A DNA stretch of 64,000 nucleotides from Bacillus sp. sid0103 (GCF_019219025.1 NZ_JAHUWN010000003.1:186001-250000), one strand, 5' to 3'. Positions 8,902 to 17,752 are shown, numbered from the stretch's first letter. Program-made: numbers and translations. The notes: generated by a model from the letters alone, not told the origin.

Positions 8902-9661
8902 TCGCGCTCCCTCCCAAATAAGCCTTAATAACCATCTCGTTATTACGAATTTCATCAGGGCTTCCTTCAGCAATTTTTTCACCGTAATTCAAAACCATAA
9001 TTTTATCTGCAATTTTCATGATCATTTGCATCTTGTGCTCGATTAAACACACCGTAATCCCGGAAGAGACCATTTTTTTCATTAACTCGGCGAGGCCTTC
9101 TGTTTCATCGGGATTAACCCCTGCTGCTGGTTCATCTAGAAAGACAACTTCAGGATTGGTAGCAAGGGCTAACGCAAAGGCGGTTCGTTTTTTTTCTTCT
9201 TGCGTTAAACTGCCAACTAGTTTACTGGCAACATTTTTTAATTCCACAAATTCAAGTACTTCCATTGCTTTTTCGCGGCATTGTGCTTCCTCCGATTTAA
9301 GACGTGGTGTCCTAAAGATAGCATCCAGCAAGTTTGATTTTGTCCTTAACCGATGCCCGACTATGACATTGTCTAAAACGGTTGATTTCTCAAACAGATT
9401 GGTTGTTTGAAACGTGCGGGCCACTCCCAACTTTGCAATTTTATCGGAAGGTAAGGTGGTAATATCTCGACTATTAAAAATGACTGAACCTGAGGTCGGA
9501 CGATGAAAGCCGCTAATTAAGTTAAAAAATGTAGATTTCCCTGCCCCATTCGGACCAATGATGGCATTGATTTTCCCTTTTTCGATCGCAAAATCAACAT
9601 TGTTTACAGCTATTAGTCCTCCAAATCTTTTTGTTAAATTCTTCGTTTCTAAAAAAATCAT
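8894..9661 (-). CDS. livG: LIV-type ABC transporter ATPase LivG
   Basis: A 255-residue ATPase with Walker A GPNGAGKST near residue 38 and Walker B EVVFLDEPAAGVNP. The signature region reads GSLTQEEKKR, differing from canonical LSGGQ, so this subunit has a divergent signature helix. ATG 9661 is chosen because GGAGGGG lies 7 bases upstream. It falls just past the livM stop. It works with LivF in the same importer. Confidence 0.9.
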   Translation of the reverse strand: MIFLETKNLTKRFGGLIAVNNVDFAIEKGKINAIIGPNGAGKSTFFNLISGFHRPTSGSVIFNSRDITTLPSDKIAKLGVARTFQTTNLFEKSTVLDNVIVGHRLRTKSNLLDAIFRTPRLKSEEAQCREKAMEVLEFVELKNVASKLVGSLTQEEKKRTAFALALATNPEVVFLDEPAAGVNPDETEGLAELMKKMVSSGITVCLIEHKMQMIMKIADKIMVLNYGEKIAEGSPDEIRNNEMVIKAYLGGSAIA

Positions 9662-9663
9662 TT

Positions 9664-10695
9664 TCACCCCTCCTTTACCTGCTTGTCAGGGTGTATTTCA
9701 GCCCTGATTGCGCCATTCCCACTAACTTTTGTCCTGTGAAGTTCCTTTTTCCCCTTAAGCTTTGTATACGTGCTTGAAACAGCACCGACAATTCCGCGCG
9801 GGTAAAAAATGACCAACAAGGTTAAAACAGGACCAAAAATGAGCATCCGGTACTCCTGAAAACCCTGAAGTTGCTGTGAGAGCCAAACAATAAGCAGTGT
9901 TCCGACAAGCGGTCCACTTAAGGTACCAATCCCGCCAATAAGTAAATAGGTTAGTAAATCAAAGGTAATTGAAATGGATCCAATATCTGGTCCGATAAAG
10001 CGGACAAAAGAGGCATAAAGCGCCCCAGACAGACCGGCAAACAGGGTCGATAACACGAAGACAGTTAGTTTGTTTTTCATCGTTGAGATTCCAATCGTCT
10101 TCGCTAAATCTTCACTATTACGTATGGCGATATAGGTTCTTCCTGATAAAGAATGCACAATTCGATACATGACAAGAACTACAAGGAGCAAGAAAAACAA
10201 GACCAAATAATAATGAGAGATCTCGGATTCAAAATTAATTAGACCAATTCCTGCCGGTGCTGGAATCCCAATCAGCCCCCGTACCCCTTCCGTTAAGCTG
10301 TCCCATTTATCGATAATAAGATAAAGGATATATCCTAAGCACAAGGTATAGATGGCGAAAAAATGTTCCTTCGTCCGAAAGGCGATGATGCCCACAACAA
10401 GTCCGATTAGACTAGTAATGAATAAGGATAATAGAAAGGCTAGCCAGAAATTCAACTGCACTTTTACCGTTAAGATCCCTAATGAATAGGCTCCTATAGC
10501 AAAGAAGCCTGAATGTGCCAATGATAGATAGCCGGTATAACCCGCAAGTAAATTTAGCCCGTAGACACCAATCATCCAAATAAAAGAGAGGGTCATGACA
10601 TGAACAAAGTAGGTGTTATCAGTCATTAAAGGAAATACGACAGCCAGTAAAATTAAAAATGAAATGGTGTTTCTTTTGTTAATTACCTTTGACAT
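9664..10695 (-). CDS. livM: LIV-type ABC transporter permease LivM
   Basis: A 343-residue polytopic permease. Multiple hydrophobic helices are visible, with the family segments YGLNLLAGYTGYLSLAHSGF near residue 45 and IRNSEDLAKTIGI in the coupling loop. A hydrophilic C-terminal tail of about 35 residues follows the last helix. The ATG at 10695 overlaps the livH stop codon (TAATG arrangement). It forms the membrane channel together with LivH. Confidence 0.92.
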   Translation of the reverse strand: MSKVINKRNTISFLILLAVVFPLMTDNTYFVHVMTLSFIWMIGVYGLNLLAGYTGYLSLAHSGFFAIGAYSLGILTVKVQLNFWLAFLLSLFITSLIGLVVGIIAFRTKEHFFAIYTLCLGYILYLIIDKWDSLTEGVRGLIGIPAPAGIGLINFESEISHYYLVLFFLLLVVLVMYRIVHSLSGRTYIAIRNSEDLAKTIGISTMKNKLTVFVLSTLFAGLSGALYASFVRFIGPDIGSISITFDLLTYLLIGGIGTLSGPLVGTLLIVWLSQQLQGFQEYRMLIFGPVLTLLVIFYPRGIVGAVSSTYTKLKGKKELHRTKVSGNGAIRAEIHPDKQVKEG

Positions 10696-11561
10696 TAATG
10701 CTGGCCCCCCTTTGAAAACAAACCGGTTGGCTTTACTGTTAAAATAATGACTAAGAGGACGAAGGCAATAATGTCCTTGTAATCATTTGAAACATAGGTC
10801 GCGCCTAAGCTCTCGCTAAATCCTAAAATATACCCTCCGACAATGGCACCAGGAATACTTCCCATACCGCCAAGGATAATGATGACAAACGCTTTTAAAA
10901 TAACAAGTTGTCCCATTCCTGGGAATACTAGATTAATAGGTGCAGAGAGAGAGCTGGCGATCGCAGCAAGCCCACCAGATATCATAAAGGTAAGCATCGC
11001 AACCTTGTTTGTGTTAATCCCAACCAGATTGGCTCCTTCTCGATTTTGGGACATCGCGATAATGGTTGCCCCAGTATAGGTCTTTTTTAAGAAAAGGTAT
11101 AAAAGGACCATGACAACTAGAGCTGCAACAACGATGAGAATTCGCTGCATCGTAAACGTTAACCCAAGGATCTGGACGACCTCTCCGTAAGGTGTTGGCA
11201 TTGACTGGTATTCAGCACCCCAATAAAATTGGGCGAAGGCTTCTAAGAATAGTAATATTCCAATTGCAGCAATCTTATCGTGGATGGGCGGCGCTTCCCT
11301 AAGCGGATGAAAAACAAACCTTTCCATCAATACACCTATGAGACCAACAACAATAACAGAAACGAAAATGGCAATCCAATAATGTAGTCCAAATTTGGTC
11401 ATCATCGTTAAGGTTATGTATCCACCCATCATGTATAAGGCTCCATGCGCAAAATTTGGAATGTGCAGAATTCCATAAACGAGTGTTAATCCTAGGGCAA
11501 CAAGAGCGTATACGCTGCCGATGGTTAAACCATTAAATAACTGTTGTATAAGTATCTCCAT
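10695..11561 (-). CDS. livH: LIV-type ABC transporter permease LivH
   Basis: A 288-residue membrane permease starting MEILIQQLFNGLTIGSVYAL, typical of LivH N-termini. The conserved YGILHIPNFAHGALYMMG and SQNREGANLVGI (EAA-like coupling loop) segments are present, and about eight hydrophobic helices are visible. ATG 11561 follows AAAGGGGGAG. It is the first transporter gene on the minus strand, 87 bp after the upstream acyl-CoA ligase, from which it is separated by a hairpin. Confidence 0.92.
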   Translation of the reverse strand: MEILIQQLFNGLTIGSVYALVALGLTLVYGILHIPNFAHGALYMMGGYITLTMMTKFGLHYWIAIFVSVIVVGLIGVLMERFVFHPLREAPPIHDKIAAIGILLFLEAFAQFYWGAEYQSMPTPYGEVVQILGLTFTMQRILIVVAALVVMVLLYLFLKKTYTGATIIAMSQNREGANLVGINTNKVAMLTFMISGGLAAIASSLSAPINLVFPGMGQLVILKAFVIIILGGMGSIPGAIVGGYILGFSESLGATYVSNDYKDIIAFVLLVIILTVKPTGLFSKGGQH

Positions 11562-11607
11562 AGTCTCCCCCTTTAACCTTTGTCAAAGTAGTCTATTAAA
11601 AGGTATG

Positions 11608-11640
11608 AACAGGGAGCTTCCAATTGGCGCTCCCCTTGTT
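11608..11640 (-). terminator. Hairpin between acyl-CoA ligase and livH, possible weak terminator
   Basis: GGGAGC pairs with GCTCCC, extended by AACA/TTGTT with a small bulge. On the minus strand the stem is followed only by a short T stretch, so read-through into livH is likely. It may attenuate or separate the ligase transcript from the transporter genes. Confidence 0.4.
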
Positions 11641-11648
11641 GAGATAAG

Positions 11649-13325
11649 TTACTGAACCTTATTTGAGACTTTCACTTTTTCCTCTTCTTGGAGGGTGCGC
11701 CATAATATTTTGCCGCTTGACGTCATTGGGAACTGCTTTCTGAACTCAATTTGTCTCGGGTATTTATAAGCAGCCATATGTTGTTTCGACCATTCGATTA
11801 TTTCCTCTGCACTGACTTTCCCTTCAAAGCCGTCGTTTAAAATAACAAAGGCCTTTACCGTTTCACCCCGTCTTGTATCTGGCACACCTACAACACAAGC
11901 CTGTTGAATGGCCGGATGCTTATAGAGGTAAGATTCAACCTCGGTTGGCCAAACCTTATATCCCGAAGCATTGATCATTCGTTTGACACGATCTACGATG
12001 AAGAAATAGCCTTCTTCGTCATAGCGGCCGATATCACCAGTTCGAAAGAATTTTTTTCCTTCGATATCAATAAAGGCACTTCTATTTTCATCATCGCGAT
12101 TAAAGTAGCCAACCATTACCTGCGGACCGTTTACGACAATTTCTCCGACTTCCCCGACACCTAGTTCTTTTCCAGTCGCAGGTTCGATGATTCTAGCATC
12201 TACATCAAATGATGGAATGCCAAGGCATTGCATTTTCGGTCGTTCGGCTGGATTGAAATGGGTCTGTGCAATCGTTTCGGAAAGTCCATAGCCTTCCACA
12301 AAGCGCAATCCAGTTAGATTAAATAATTTTTCACCAACTGCTTCAGGTAAAGCGGCTCCGCCTCCGGAAATGGAAGTTAACGAGGAAATATCCTCTGCTT
12401 TTAGTTTTGGAATAGAAAGGAAATCAACAATCATTGTCGCTATTGTCACCCAATGGGTACAATTTAGTGTTTTTATCATTTCGACTGCAAGGTCTCGATT
12501 CCATCGTGTCAGGATGACCATCATGCTCCCGCTGTAGATAGGCATATGCATACTGTGGACCATTCCTGTTACGTGAAAAAGAGGCAAGGACATTAAATGA
12601 ACAGCATTTGGTGTTGATGATGACCAATGGTATGCACCCACTGTGTTTGCATTGATTGTTCGGTTCGTATGCATGCAGCCTTTTGGCAGACCTGTTGTCC
12701 CTGAGGTATACGGTAGACAGGCTAAATCATCGCCCTTGGCAGTATGCTCTGTTGGTGTAAAATTTGTCTGAATCGCCTCGTTCCAAAGATAATGCCCATC
12801 ATTTGAAAAAGGAACTCGGGCAGCCTCTACCTCTTTCGGCAGCAATCCTTCGAAATCTTCGCCGGCGTAATCGGAGTAGGCGGCAATGACCATATTCTCT
12901 AACGAAGTTTTCCCTACCAATGGACGGATTCGGTCATATAGTTCCTGCCCCGCTAAAGCGGTCTTGATTTCACAATCACGTACATAAAATTCTAATTCAT
13001 CTGCAACTAACATGGGATTGATTGGAACAACCACGGCATTAGCTCGTAAAATCGCATAGTAGCCAATCACAAACTGCGGTGAATTCTGCATAAAAAGTAA
13101 AACCTTTTCGCCTTTTTGGACGCCGAGTTTGTGTTGCAGATACCCAGCCAAAGCGTTTACTTCGGTATCAAGCTGCTCGTAGGATAATGTGTTCCCATAG
13201 TAGTAAATAGCATCTTGGTCCGGATAGCGGTTTGCACTGACTTTAAGATTGTCATACAGGGAAGTAGATGGAACTTTTAAAGATTTAGAGATTTTTGGCC
13301 AAAAATCATAATGAAGAGTCAGCAT
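11649..13325 (-). CDS. AMP-dependent acyl-CoA ligase (second copy)
   Basis: A 558-residue ANL-superfamily ligase. The P-loop YTSGTTGLPKG lies near residue 212, the EGYGLSETIAQTHFNP motif near 350, the hinge motif FRTGDIGRYDEEGYFFIVDR near 430, and the catalytic-lysine region TSSGKILWRTLQEEE at the C-terminus. ATG 13325 is placed 8 bases after AAGGAG. It differs substantially from the ligase at 4174-5694, so the cluster has two activating enzymes, perhaps for different chain lengths. It heads the transporter operon. Confidence 0.9.
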   Translation of the reverse strand: MLTLHYDFWPKISKSLKVPSTSLYDNLKVSANRYPDQDAIYYYGNTLSYEQLDTEVNALAGYLQHKLGVQKGEKVLLFMQNSPQFVIGYYAILRANAVVVPINPMLVADELEFYVRDCEIKTALAGQELYDRIRPLVGKTSLENMVIAAYSDYAGEDFEGLLPKEVEAARVPFSNDGHYLWNEAIQTNFTPTEHTAKGDDLACLPYTSGTTGLPKGCMHTNRTINANTVGAYHWSSSTPNAVHLMSLPLFHVTGMVHSMHMPIYSGSMMVILTRWNRDLAVEMIKTLNCTHWVTIATMIVDFLSIPKLKAEDISSLTSISGGGAALPEAVGEKLFNLTGLRFVEGYGLSETIAQTHFNPAERPKMQCLGIPSFDVDARIIEPATGKELGVGEVGEIVVNGPQVMVGYFNRDDENRSAFIDIEGKKFFRTGDIGRYDEEGYFFIVDRVKRMINASGYKVWPTEVESYLYKHPAIQQACVVGVPDTRRGETVKAFVILNDGFEGKVSAEEIIEWSKQHMAAYKYPRQIEFRKQFPMTSSGKILWRTLQEEEKVKVSNKVQ

Positions 13326-13419
13326 GGACATCACTCCTTGTTGAATAGAATGGTGGAATTTATTGTAAACGCTGTCATTTTATGAAAACCCTTTTTTCTT
13401 TTTTTACTAGGCTCTGTTA

Positions 13420-13575
13420 AACTTGCCTGTTGATTTCCGCTCCAGGGGCTTGCGGTTCGCGGGAGGTCCGGCGAGCCACCTCGTCGCTGCGCTCCTGCGG
13501 GGTATCCCCTGCCCCGTCCTCCCGCAGGAGTCTTCGTGCCTTCCCTCTAATCAACAGGGAGCCAAAATCAACAAT
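13420..13575. repeat. GC-rich palindromic repeat element (Bacillaceae type)
   Basis: This 314-base gap between the ligase and thiolase genes holds a GC-rich block unlike its surroundings. It is bounded by inverted repeats CTGTTGATT (13427-13435) and AATCAACAG (13549-13557) and contains GTTGATTTCCGCTCC and CTCCTGCGGGG-type segments. I recognise this layout as a dispersed non-coding element common in Bacillaceae genomes. No open frame. It can fold into a long hairpin; its activity is unknown. Confidence 0.65.
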
Positions 13576-13648
13576 AAGCTTTACCATAGCCTTTAACTAA
13601 GAAGGAGACAATGTTGCCTCCTTTTCTCTGGGTGTCTAACACTATGAA

Positions 13649-14818
13649 CTATTCTCGTTCAATAATCGTAGCAATCCCTTGCCCGCCGCCGATACAAGCG
13701 GTAATCAGCGCGTATTTCCCAGCTGATCGTTTAAGTTCATAGACTGCTTTGGTGACAAGGATGGCACCTGTTGCCCCGAGTGGATGGCCATGGGCGATGG
13801 CGCCGCCGTTTACATTCACTTTATTAATATCCATCTCTAGTTCGCGATTACAAGCTAAGACCTGTGCCGCAAATGCTTCATTTATTTCAATAACGTCCAT
13901 TTCTTTTAACGAATACCCTGATTTTTCGAGTACTTTTTTTACAGCAGGGACAGGTCCGATCCCCATTATGTTCGGGTCTACACCGGCAACAGCATATGCT
14001 CGGATCACCGCAAGCGGTGTTAGATTTAATTCCTCTGCTTTTTCTCTTGACATTATCACAAGTGCTGATGCCGCATCATTTAAGCCGGAACTATTACCAG
14101 CAGTAACGGTACCGCCTTTTAGAAAAACTGGCTGCAGCTTTGCCAATGCCTCAAAAGTTGTTTGCGGGCGCGGATGTTCATCAATATTAAAAATAACTGG
14201 TTCACCCTTTTTTACTGGAATTCTGATTGGAACAATTTGCTCATCGAACCGCCCTTCCTGCATCGCAATCGCCATGCGCTGTTGGCTTTGGAGAGCGAAT
14301 TGATCCTGCTCTTCTCTAGTAATCTGATATTTTTCCACCAGGTTTTCAGCCGTAATGCCCATTGGCGGGTCCCCAATTTCTTTTGGTGACAACTGTGATT
14401 TTCTAAAACTTGGCGGTACAGGGCTAAACGGTTTTTCAGGCCGATCCATCAAATAGGGTGCGCGGCTCATGCTTTCAGTTCCGCCCGCAATATAGATATC
14501 GCCATCACCAGCGCGAATCGCTTGAGCGGCTAGATTAATTGCATTAATTCCTGACCCGCACTGCCGGTCAACCGTTACGCCTGGTAACTCTAGTGATAAC
14601 CCAGTCTGTAGGGCTGTTAATCTAGCAATATTTCCACCGCCTGAAAGAACATTTCCAAAAATAACATCGTCAACCATCTCAGGTTTTATATTTGCGCGTT
14701 TAACGGCTTCTTTAATGACCTCTGCACCTAATACATGGGCAGGAACACCAGCAAGAGCACTTCCCTGTCTGCCAATCGCGGTTCTTACAGCTGAAACAAT
14801 GACTGCATCTCTCTTCAT
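13649..14818 (-). CDS. Acetyl-CoA acetyltransferase / 3-ketoacyl-CoA thiolase
   Basis: A 389-residue thiolase catalysing thiolytic cleavage (or condensation) of acyl-CoA. The acylated cysteine is in DRQCGSGINA near residue 88, the active-site histidine in AIAHGHPLGATGA near 348, and the second cysteine in CIGGGQGIA near 378. Translation starts at ATG 14818 (MKRDAVIVSAVRT), 8 bases after GAGGTG; the frame is open further upstream but without family similarity. Its leader region holds a 12-unit tandem repeat. It would complete beta-oxidation with the dehydrogenases and hydratases encoded upstream. Confidence 0.93.
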   Translation of the reverse strand: MKRDAVIVSAVRTAIGRQGSALAGVPAHVLGAEVIKEAVKRANIKPEMVDDVIFGNVLSGGGNIARLTALQTGLSLELPGVTVDRQCGSGINAINLAAQAIRAGDGDIYIAGGTESMSRAPYLMDRPEKPFSPVPPSFRKSQLSPKEIGDPPMGITAENLVEKYQITREEQDQFALQSQQRMAIAMQEGRFDEQIVPIRIPVKKGEPVIFNIDEHPRPQTTFEALAKLQPVFLKGGTVTAGNSSGLNDAASALVIMSREKAEELNLTPLAVIRAYAVAGVDPNIMGIGPVPAVKKVLEKSGYSLKEMDVIEINEAFAAQVLACNRELEMDINKVNVNGGAIAHGHPLGATGAILVTKAVYELKRSAGKYALITACIGGGQGIATIIERE

Positions 14819-14935
14819 AGCTCTTTCACCTCTTGAATTTGCAATTTTTATTACAAGTTGAACATTTTCATGAAAAATGATCGATGTTTCTGTATCCATA
14901 ACCCTTATAAGGTCCATTTATTGGTGTAAACGGGA

Positions 14936-15181
14936 TTCTATCAGCGAATTCTTGGATTCTATCAGCGGATTTTTTGGTTCTATCAGCGAATTTTTTGGTT
15001 CTATTGGCGAATTTTTTGGTTCTATTGGCGAATTTTTTGGTTCTATTGGCGAATTTTCCAGTTCAATCCGCAAATTCATAATTCTACGAGCAAATCCCCT
15101 GTTCAATGGGCGAATACCGTAGTTCTACGAGCGAATTCCTTCGTTTTATGGGCGAATTCTCCACTTCAATGAGCGAATCCC
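14936..15181. repeat. 21-bp tandem repeat array, 12 units
   Basis: Twelve imperfect units fill the gap between the thiolase start and the SDR stop codon. Counting the core (GGCGAATT or AGCGAATT) gives starts at 14943, 14964, 14985, 15006, 15027, 15048, then about 15069, 15089, 15109, 15130, 15151 and 15172. Spacing is 21 bp except for two steps of 20. Central units are nearly identical and outer ones degenerate. A short minus-strand frame reads through it as SPIEPKN heptads but has no ribosome binding site, so I treat the array as non-coding. It abuts the SDR stop exactly. Confidence 0.85.
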
Positions 15182-15955
15182 CTACATCGCATGTGAGCCG
15201 CCATCGACGACCACGACATCACCTGTTACAAAATCGGAAGCTGGTGCAGCAAGGAATAAGGCAACGCCTTTAAGGTCATTTTCAGAACCAAATTTTCTTA
15301 ATGGTGTTCCTTCTAGAATTGCTTCTCCCCCTTGATCCAACAACCCTTTTGACATTTTTGTTGGGAAAAATCCTGGGGCAATTGCATTTACATAAATGCC
15401 GCTCGGACCCCATTTGACTGCCAAGTCCTTCGTAAAAGTAATCACTGCCCCTTTGCTAGAGTTATAGCCAATCGCATTCATATACTTTGGGTTACTTCCT
15501 TTTAACCCAGCCACAGAAGCAATGTTGATTATTTTCCCAGATTTTTGTTGAAGCATTACTTTGCCGACCGCTTGTGACATTAAGAATGTACCAGTTACAT
15601 TGACATCCATGACCTTTTTCCATGCTTCGAGCGGCATTTCCTCTACTGGAGCGCCCCAAGAGGCACCACTATTGTTGACAAGAATATCAATTCTCCCAAA
15701 TCGTTCCATTGTCTGTTCGACAACCATCCTAACATCATCCGGGTTGGTAACATCACATTTTAAGGCGAAGGTATCCACTCCTAGTTTTTTCAACCCTTCA
15801 CTTACTTCCTCACAGGCCTCCAATTTTCTTGAACAAACCACTACATGTGCGCCTGCTTCGGCAAAGCCTTCGGCTATCTGCTGGCCAAGTCCCCTGCCGC
15901 CCCCTGTAACAATGGCAACTTTTCCTGTTAAATCAAACAACGCTTTTACATTCAT
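15182..15955 (-). CDS. SDR family oxidoreductase (3-ketoacyl/3-hydroxyacyl-CoA reductase-like)
   Basis: A 257-residue classical short-chain dehydrogenase. The cofactor motif TGGGRGLGQ is near residue 18, NNSGA near 92, the catalytic Ser in INIASVAGLKG near 147 and YNSSK near 164. The C-terminus is a typical VTGDVVVVDGGSHAM. AAAGGAGGAACG precedes ATG 15955. It likely interconverts 3-hydroxyacyl and 3-ketoacyl intermediates beside the thiolase, but SDR specificity cannot be read from sequence. A predicted promoter (16072-16099) and palindromic operator (16041-16058) lie directly upstream. Confidence 0.88.
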   Translation of the reverse strand: MNVKALFDLTGKVAIVTGGGRGLGQQIAEGFAEAGAHVVVCSRKLEACEEVSEGLKKLGVDTFALKCDVTNPDDVRMVVEQTMERFGRIDILVNNSGASWGAPVEEMPLEAWKKVMDVNVTGTFLMSQAVGKVMLQQKSGKIINIASVAGLKGSNPKYMNAIGYNSSKGAVITFTKDLAVKWGPSGIYVNAIAPGFFPTKMSKGLLDQGGEAILEGTPLRKFGSENDLKGVALFLAAPASDFVTGDVVVVDGGSHAM

Positions 15956-16040
15956 CTATCGTTCCTCCTTTTTAAAAAAAACACAATTCGAGCTCCTTGT
16001 CCGTTCTTTTGGTAAACTGCATCCTGCTCTATCACCCAAA

Positions 16041-16058
16041 ATACTAACCGGTTGGTAT
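16041..16058. promoter_or_regulatory. TetR-type operator, copy 1
   Basis: ATACTAACCGGTTGGTAT is a palindrome with one mismatched pair. It matches the site at 22549-22566 in 16 of 18 positions. It lies 13 bp downstream of the predicted -10 box of the SDR gene, a roadblock position. The ACCGGTTGGT-like core resembles operators of TetR-family regulators of acyl-CoA metabolism; the regulator is not in this window. Confidence 0.65.
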
Positions 16059-16071
16059 GTAGATAATCAAT

Positions 16072-16099
16072 ATAATATCAAAATTTTCATAATATTCAA
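16072..16099 (-). promoter_or_regulatory. Predicted sigma-A promoter for the SDR-thiolase genes
   Basis: On the minus strand, -35 TTGAAT (16094-16099) and -10 TATTAT (16072-16077) are separated by 16 bp. It is followed by the palindromic operator and then the SDR ribosome binding site. Confidence 0.5.
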
Positions 16100-16159
16100 C
16101 ATCTAATGATTCGTCAATTTTTTCATTAATATTGTAAAAACATTTTAACTAGATTATTA

Positions 16160-16178
16160 AAATGACCAATAGTCATTT
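16160..16178. promoter_or_regulatory. Inverted repeat AAATGAC/GTCATTT
   Basis: Perfect 7-bp arms around CAATA, in the gap between the SDR promoter and the thiolase fossil. It could be a second regulator site; no U-run follows. Confidence 0.3.
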
Positions 16179-16283
16179 AAGCTGTCAACTTCCCCACCAA
16201 TAAAAGGTAGGTTTATTCTATTAACATTAAATTTGATGCCTGTATCTGCGAAAAAACCAGCAGCAATTGGATACTAATATTCA

Positions 16284-16535
16284 TCAAAGTAGTTCAACCA
16301 TGATCGCCATTCCCTGTCCCCCTCCGACACATAGCGTGGCGATTCCCCTTTTTTCCTCCCATCTTGCCAGTTCATAGATTAAGGTCGTCAATATCTTTGC
16401 CCCGGCTGCCCCAAGCTGGTGTCCAAAGGCAATGGCCCCGGCATTTCAATTCACTCGATCGACATCCAAATCAAGCTAGCGAATAACCGCAAGTCCTTGT
16501 GAACCAAAGGCCTCATTTTATTCAATCAAGTCAAT
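16284..16535 (-). pseudogene. C-terminal remnant of a thiolase gene
   Basis: The minus strand reads about 80 codons that match a thiolase C-terminus: NEAFGSQGLAVIR, then NAGAIAFGHQLGAAGAKIL with the active-site histidine, then LCVGGGQGMAIMVELL with the second cysteine. Three in-frame stops interrupt it (after IDLIE, after AVIR and after DRVN), and no N-terminal part exists upstream, where the acyl-CoA dehydrogenase gene follows. It is only partly similar to the intact thiolase at 13649-14818, so it is a fossil of a different paralogue rather than a fresh duplicate. Confidence 0.85.
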
Positions 16536-16575
16536 AATCATTCATCCTATCACCCACTTTTTCTATAAAAATAGT

Positions 16576-17724
16576 TTAGCTGTATTCCTTTTCTAATTGC
16601 GCGGCAATGATATTTTTCTGAATTTCCGACGTTCCCTCATAGATTCTCGTGATTCGGGCATCTCGATAAAAACGCTCGACTGGGTAGTCAGCAATATAGC
16701 CAAGCCCGCCGTGTATTTGCACTGCCTTATCGGCGACACGGTTGTACACCTCTGACCCGTAGAGCTTGAGCATAGCAGCTTCTTTAATGACTTTCATCTC
16801 TTTATCTACCATCCAGGCGACACGATAGGTAAACGAACGCAGCGCTTCAATTTCAACCGCCATTTCAGCGAGCATATGGCTGACTGCCTGGTTCGTAATG
16901 ATGGGTTTCCCGAATTGAATCCGTTCCTTCGCATATCTCGTTGACATGTCAAGGAGTTTTTGACAGGATCCCAGATTACGAGACGCGAGTCCAGCCCGGC
17001 CATTCGTCAGAATTTTTAATGCATTGAGATAGCCTTGTCCCACTATCCCTAATACATTTTCGACTGGAACTTCACAATCCTCGAAAATTAATTCGGCAGA
17101 ATGCGAACCCCTCAATCCCATTTTTTTCTCGATTATTCCTATTTTGAGCCCAGGAAAGTCTTTTTCTACAATGAACGAAGTAATTCCCTTCGCGCCCTTT
17201 CCTGGATCAGTAGTAGCCATCACGGTAAAAACACTCGCCTCAGTTGCATTCGTTATATAATGCTTCAAACCGTTTAAGATGTATTTATCTCCTTTTCTAA
17301 CCGCTGATGTCTTCAAATTGGCCGCATTTGAGCCTGCTTCTGGTTCGGTTAAAGCAAATGCTCCAATCTTTTCACCGCTTGCCATGTCAGGAAGATATTT
17401 TTTCTTTTGCAATTCATTTCCCAATTCAACAATACCAACAGTTCCAATCCCTGTATGTGCCCCTATTAACGTGGTATAGCCGTTATGAGTCTGGCCAATT
17501 TCCTCGTATAAGGCACATTTGCCAAGCATCCCAATCCCAAGCCCGCCATAGTCTTCTGGAATACTTAACCCAAATAATCCTAACTCCTTCGAGAGATCTA
17601 TAATTCTTTCCGGGATTTGGTTTTCTTCTTCAATTTGCATGGCTACCGCTTCAACTTCTGTTTGAACAAAATCCCTTACAATCTTTTTTAAAAATAGAAT
17701 ATCCTCATCAAATTCAAAGTTCAT
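16576..17724 (-). CDS. Acyl-CoA dehydrogenase
   Basis: A 382-residue FAD flavoprotein introducing the alpha-beta double bond in acyl-CoA. Signature 1 ([15 protein letters not shown]) lies near residue 120 and signature 2 ([20 protein letters not shown]) near 340. The catalytic glutamate is expected in the [10 protein letters not shown] segment near 365, which is present. ATG 17724 follows AGGAGGTG. It is followed on the transcript by a degraded thiolase. It is one of two acyl-CoA dehydrogenases in the cluster, divergent from the one at 21295-22473, suggesting different acyl chain preferences. Confidence 0.93.
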   Translation of the reverse strand: MNFEFDEDILFLKKIVRDFVQTEVEAVAMQIEEENQIPERIIDLSKELGLFGLSIPEDYGGLGIGMLGKCALYEEIGQTHNGYTTLIGAHTGIGTVGIVELGNELQKKKYLPDMASGEKIGAFALTEPEAGSNAANLKTSAVRKGDKYILNGLKHYITNATEASVFTVMATTDPGKGAKGITSFIVEKDFPGLKIGIIEKKMGLRGSHSAELIFEDCEVPVENVLGIVGQGYLNALKILTNGRAGLASRNLGSCQKLLDMSTRYAKERIQFGKPIITNQAVSHMLAEMAVEIEALRSFTYRVAWMVDKEMKVIKEAAMLKLYGSEVYNRVADKAVQIHGGLGYIADYPVERFYRDARITRIYEGTSEIQKNIIAAQLEKEYS

Positions 17725-17752
17725 GGATTCACCTCCTGAATGAAACGTTATT

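Noticed and set aside
10719..10732. AACCGGTTGG match to the TetR-type operator core
   Set aside because: Lies inside the livH coding region, and the palindrome does not extend beyond the central 8 bases.
13749..14303. 184-codon plus-strand frame antisense to the thiolase
   Set aside because: Exactly overlaps a clear thiolase on the other strand; no ribosome binding site or recognisable domain.
14918..15106. 62-codon minus-strand frame encoding SPIEPKN heptad repeats
   Set aside because: No ribosome binding site, and the repeat continues past the frame limits with unit changes that do not preserve a reading frame; it is a by-product of the 21-bp array.
15561..16106. 181-codon plus-strand frame antisense to the SDR gene
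   Set aside because: Shadow of the SDR coding frame running into the operator region; no family similarity.
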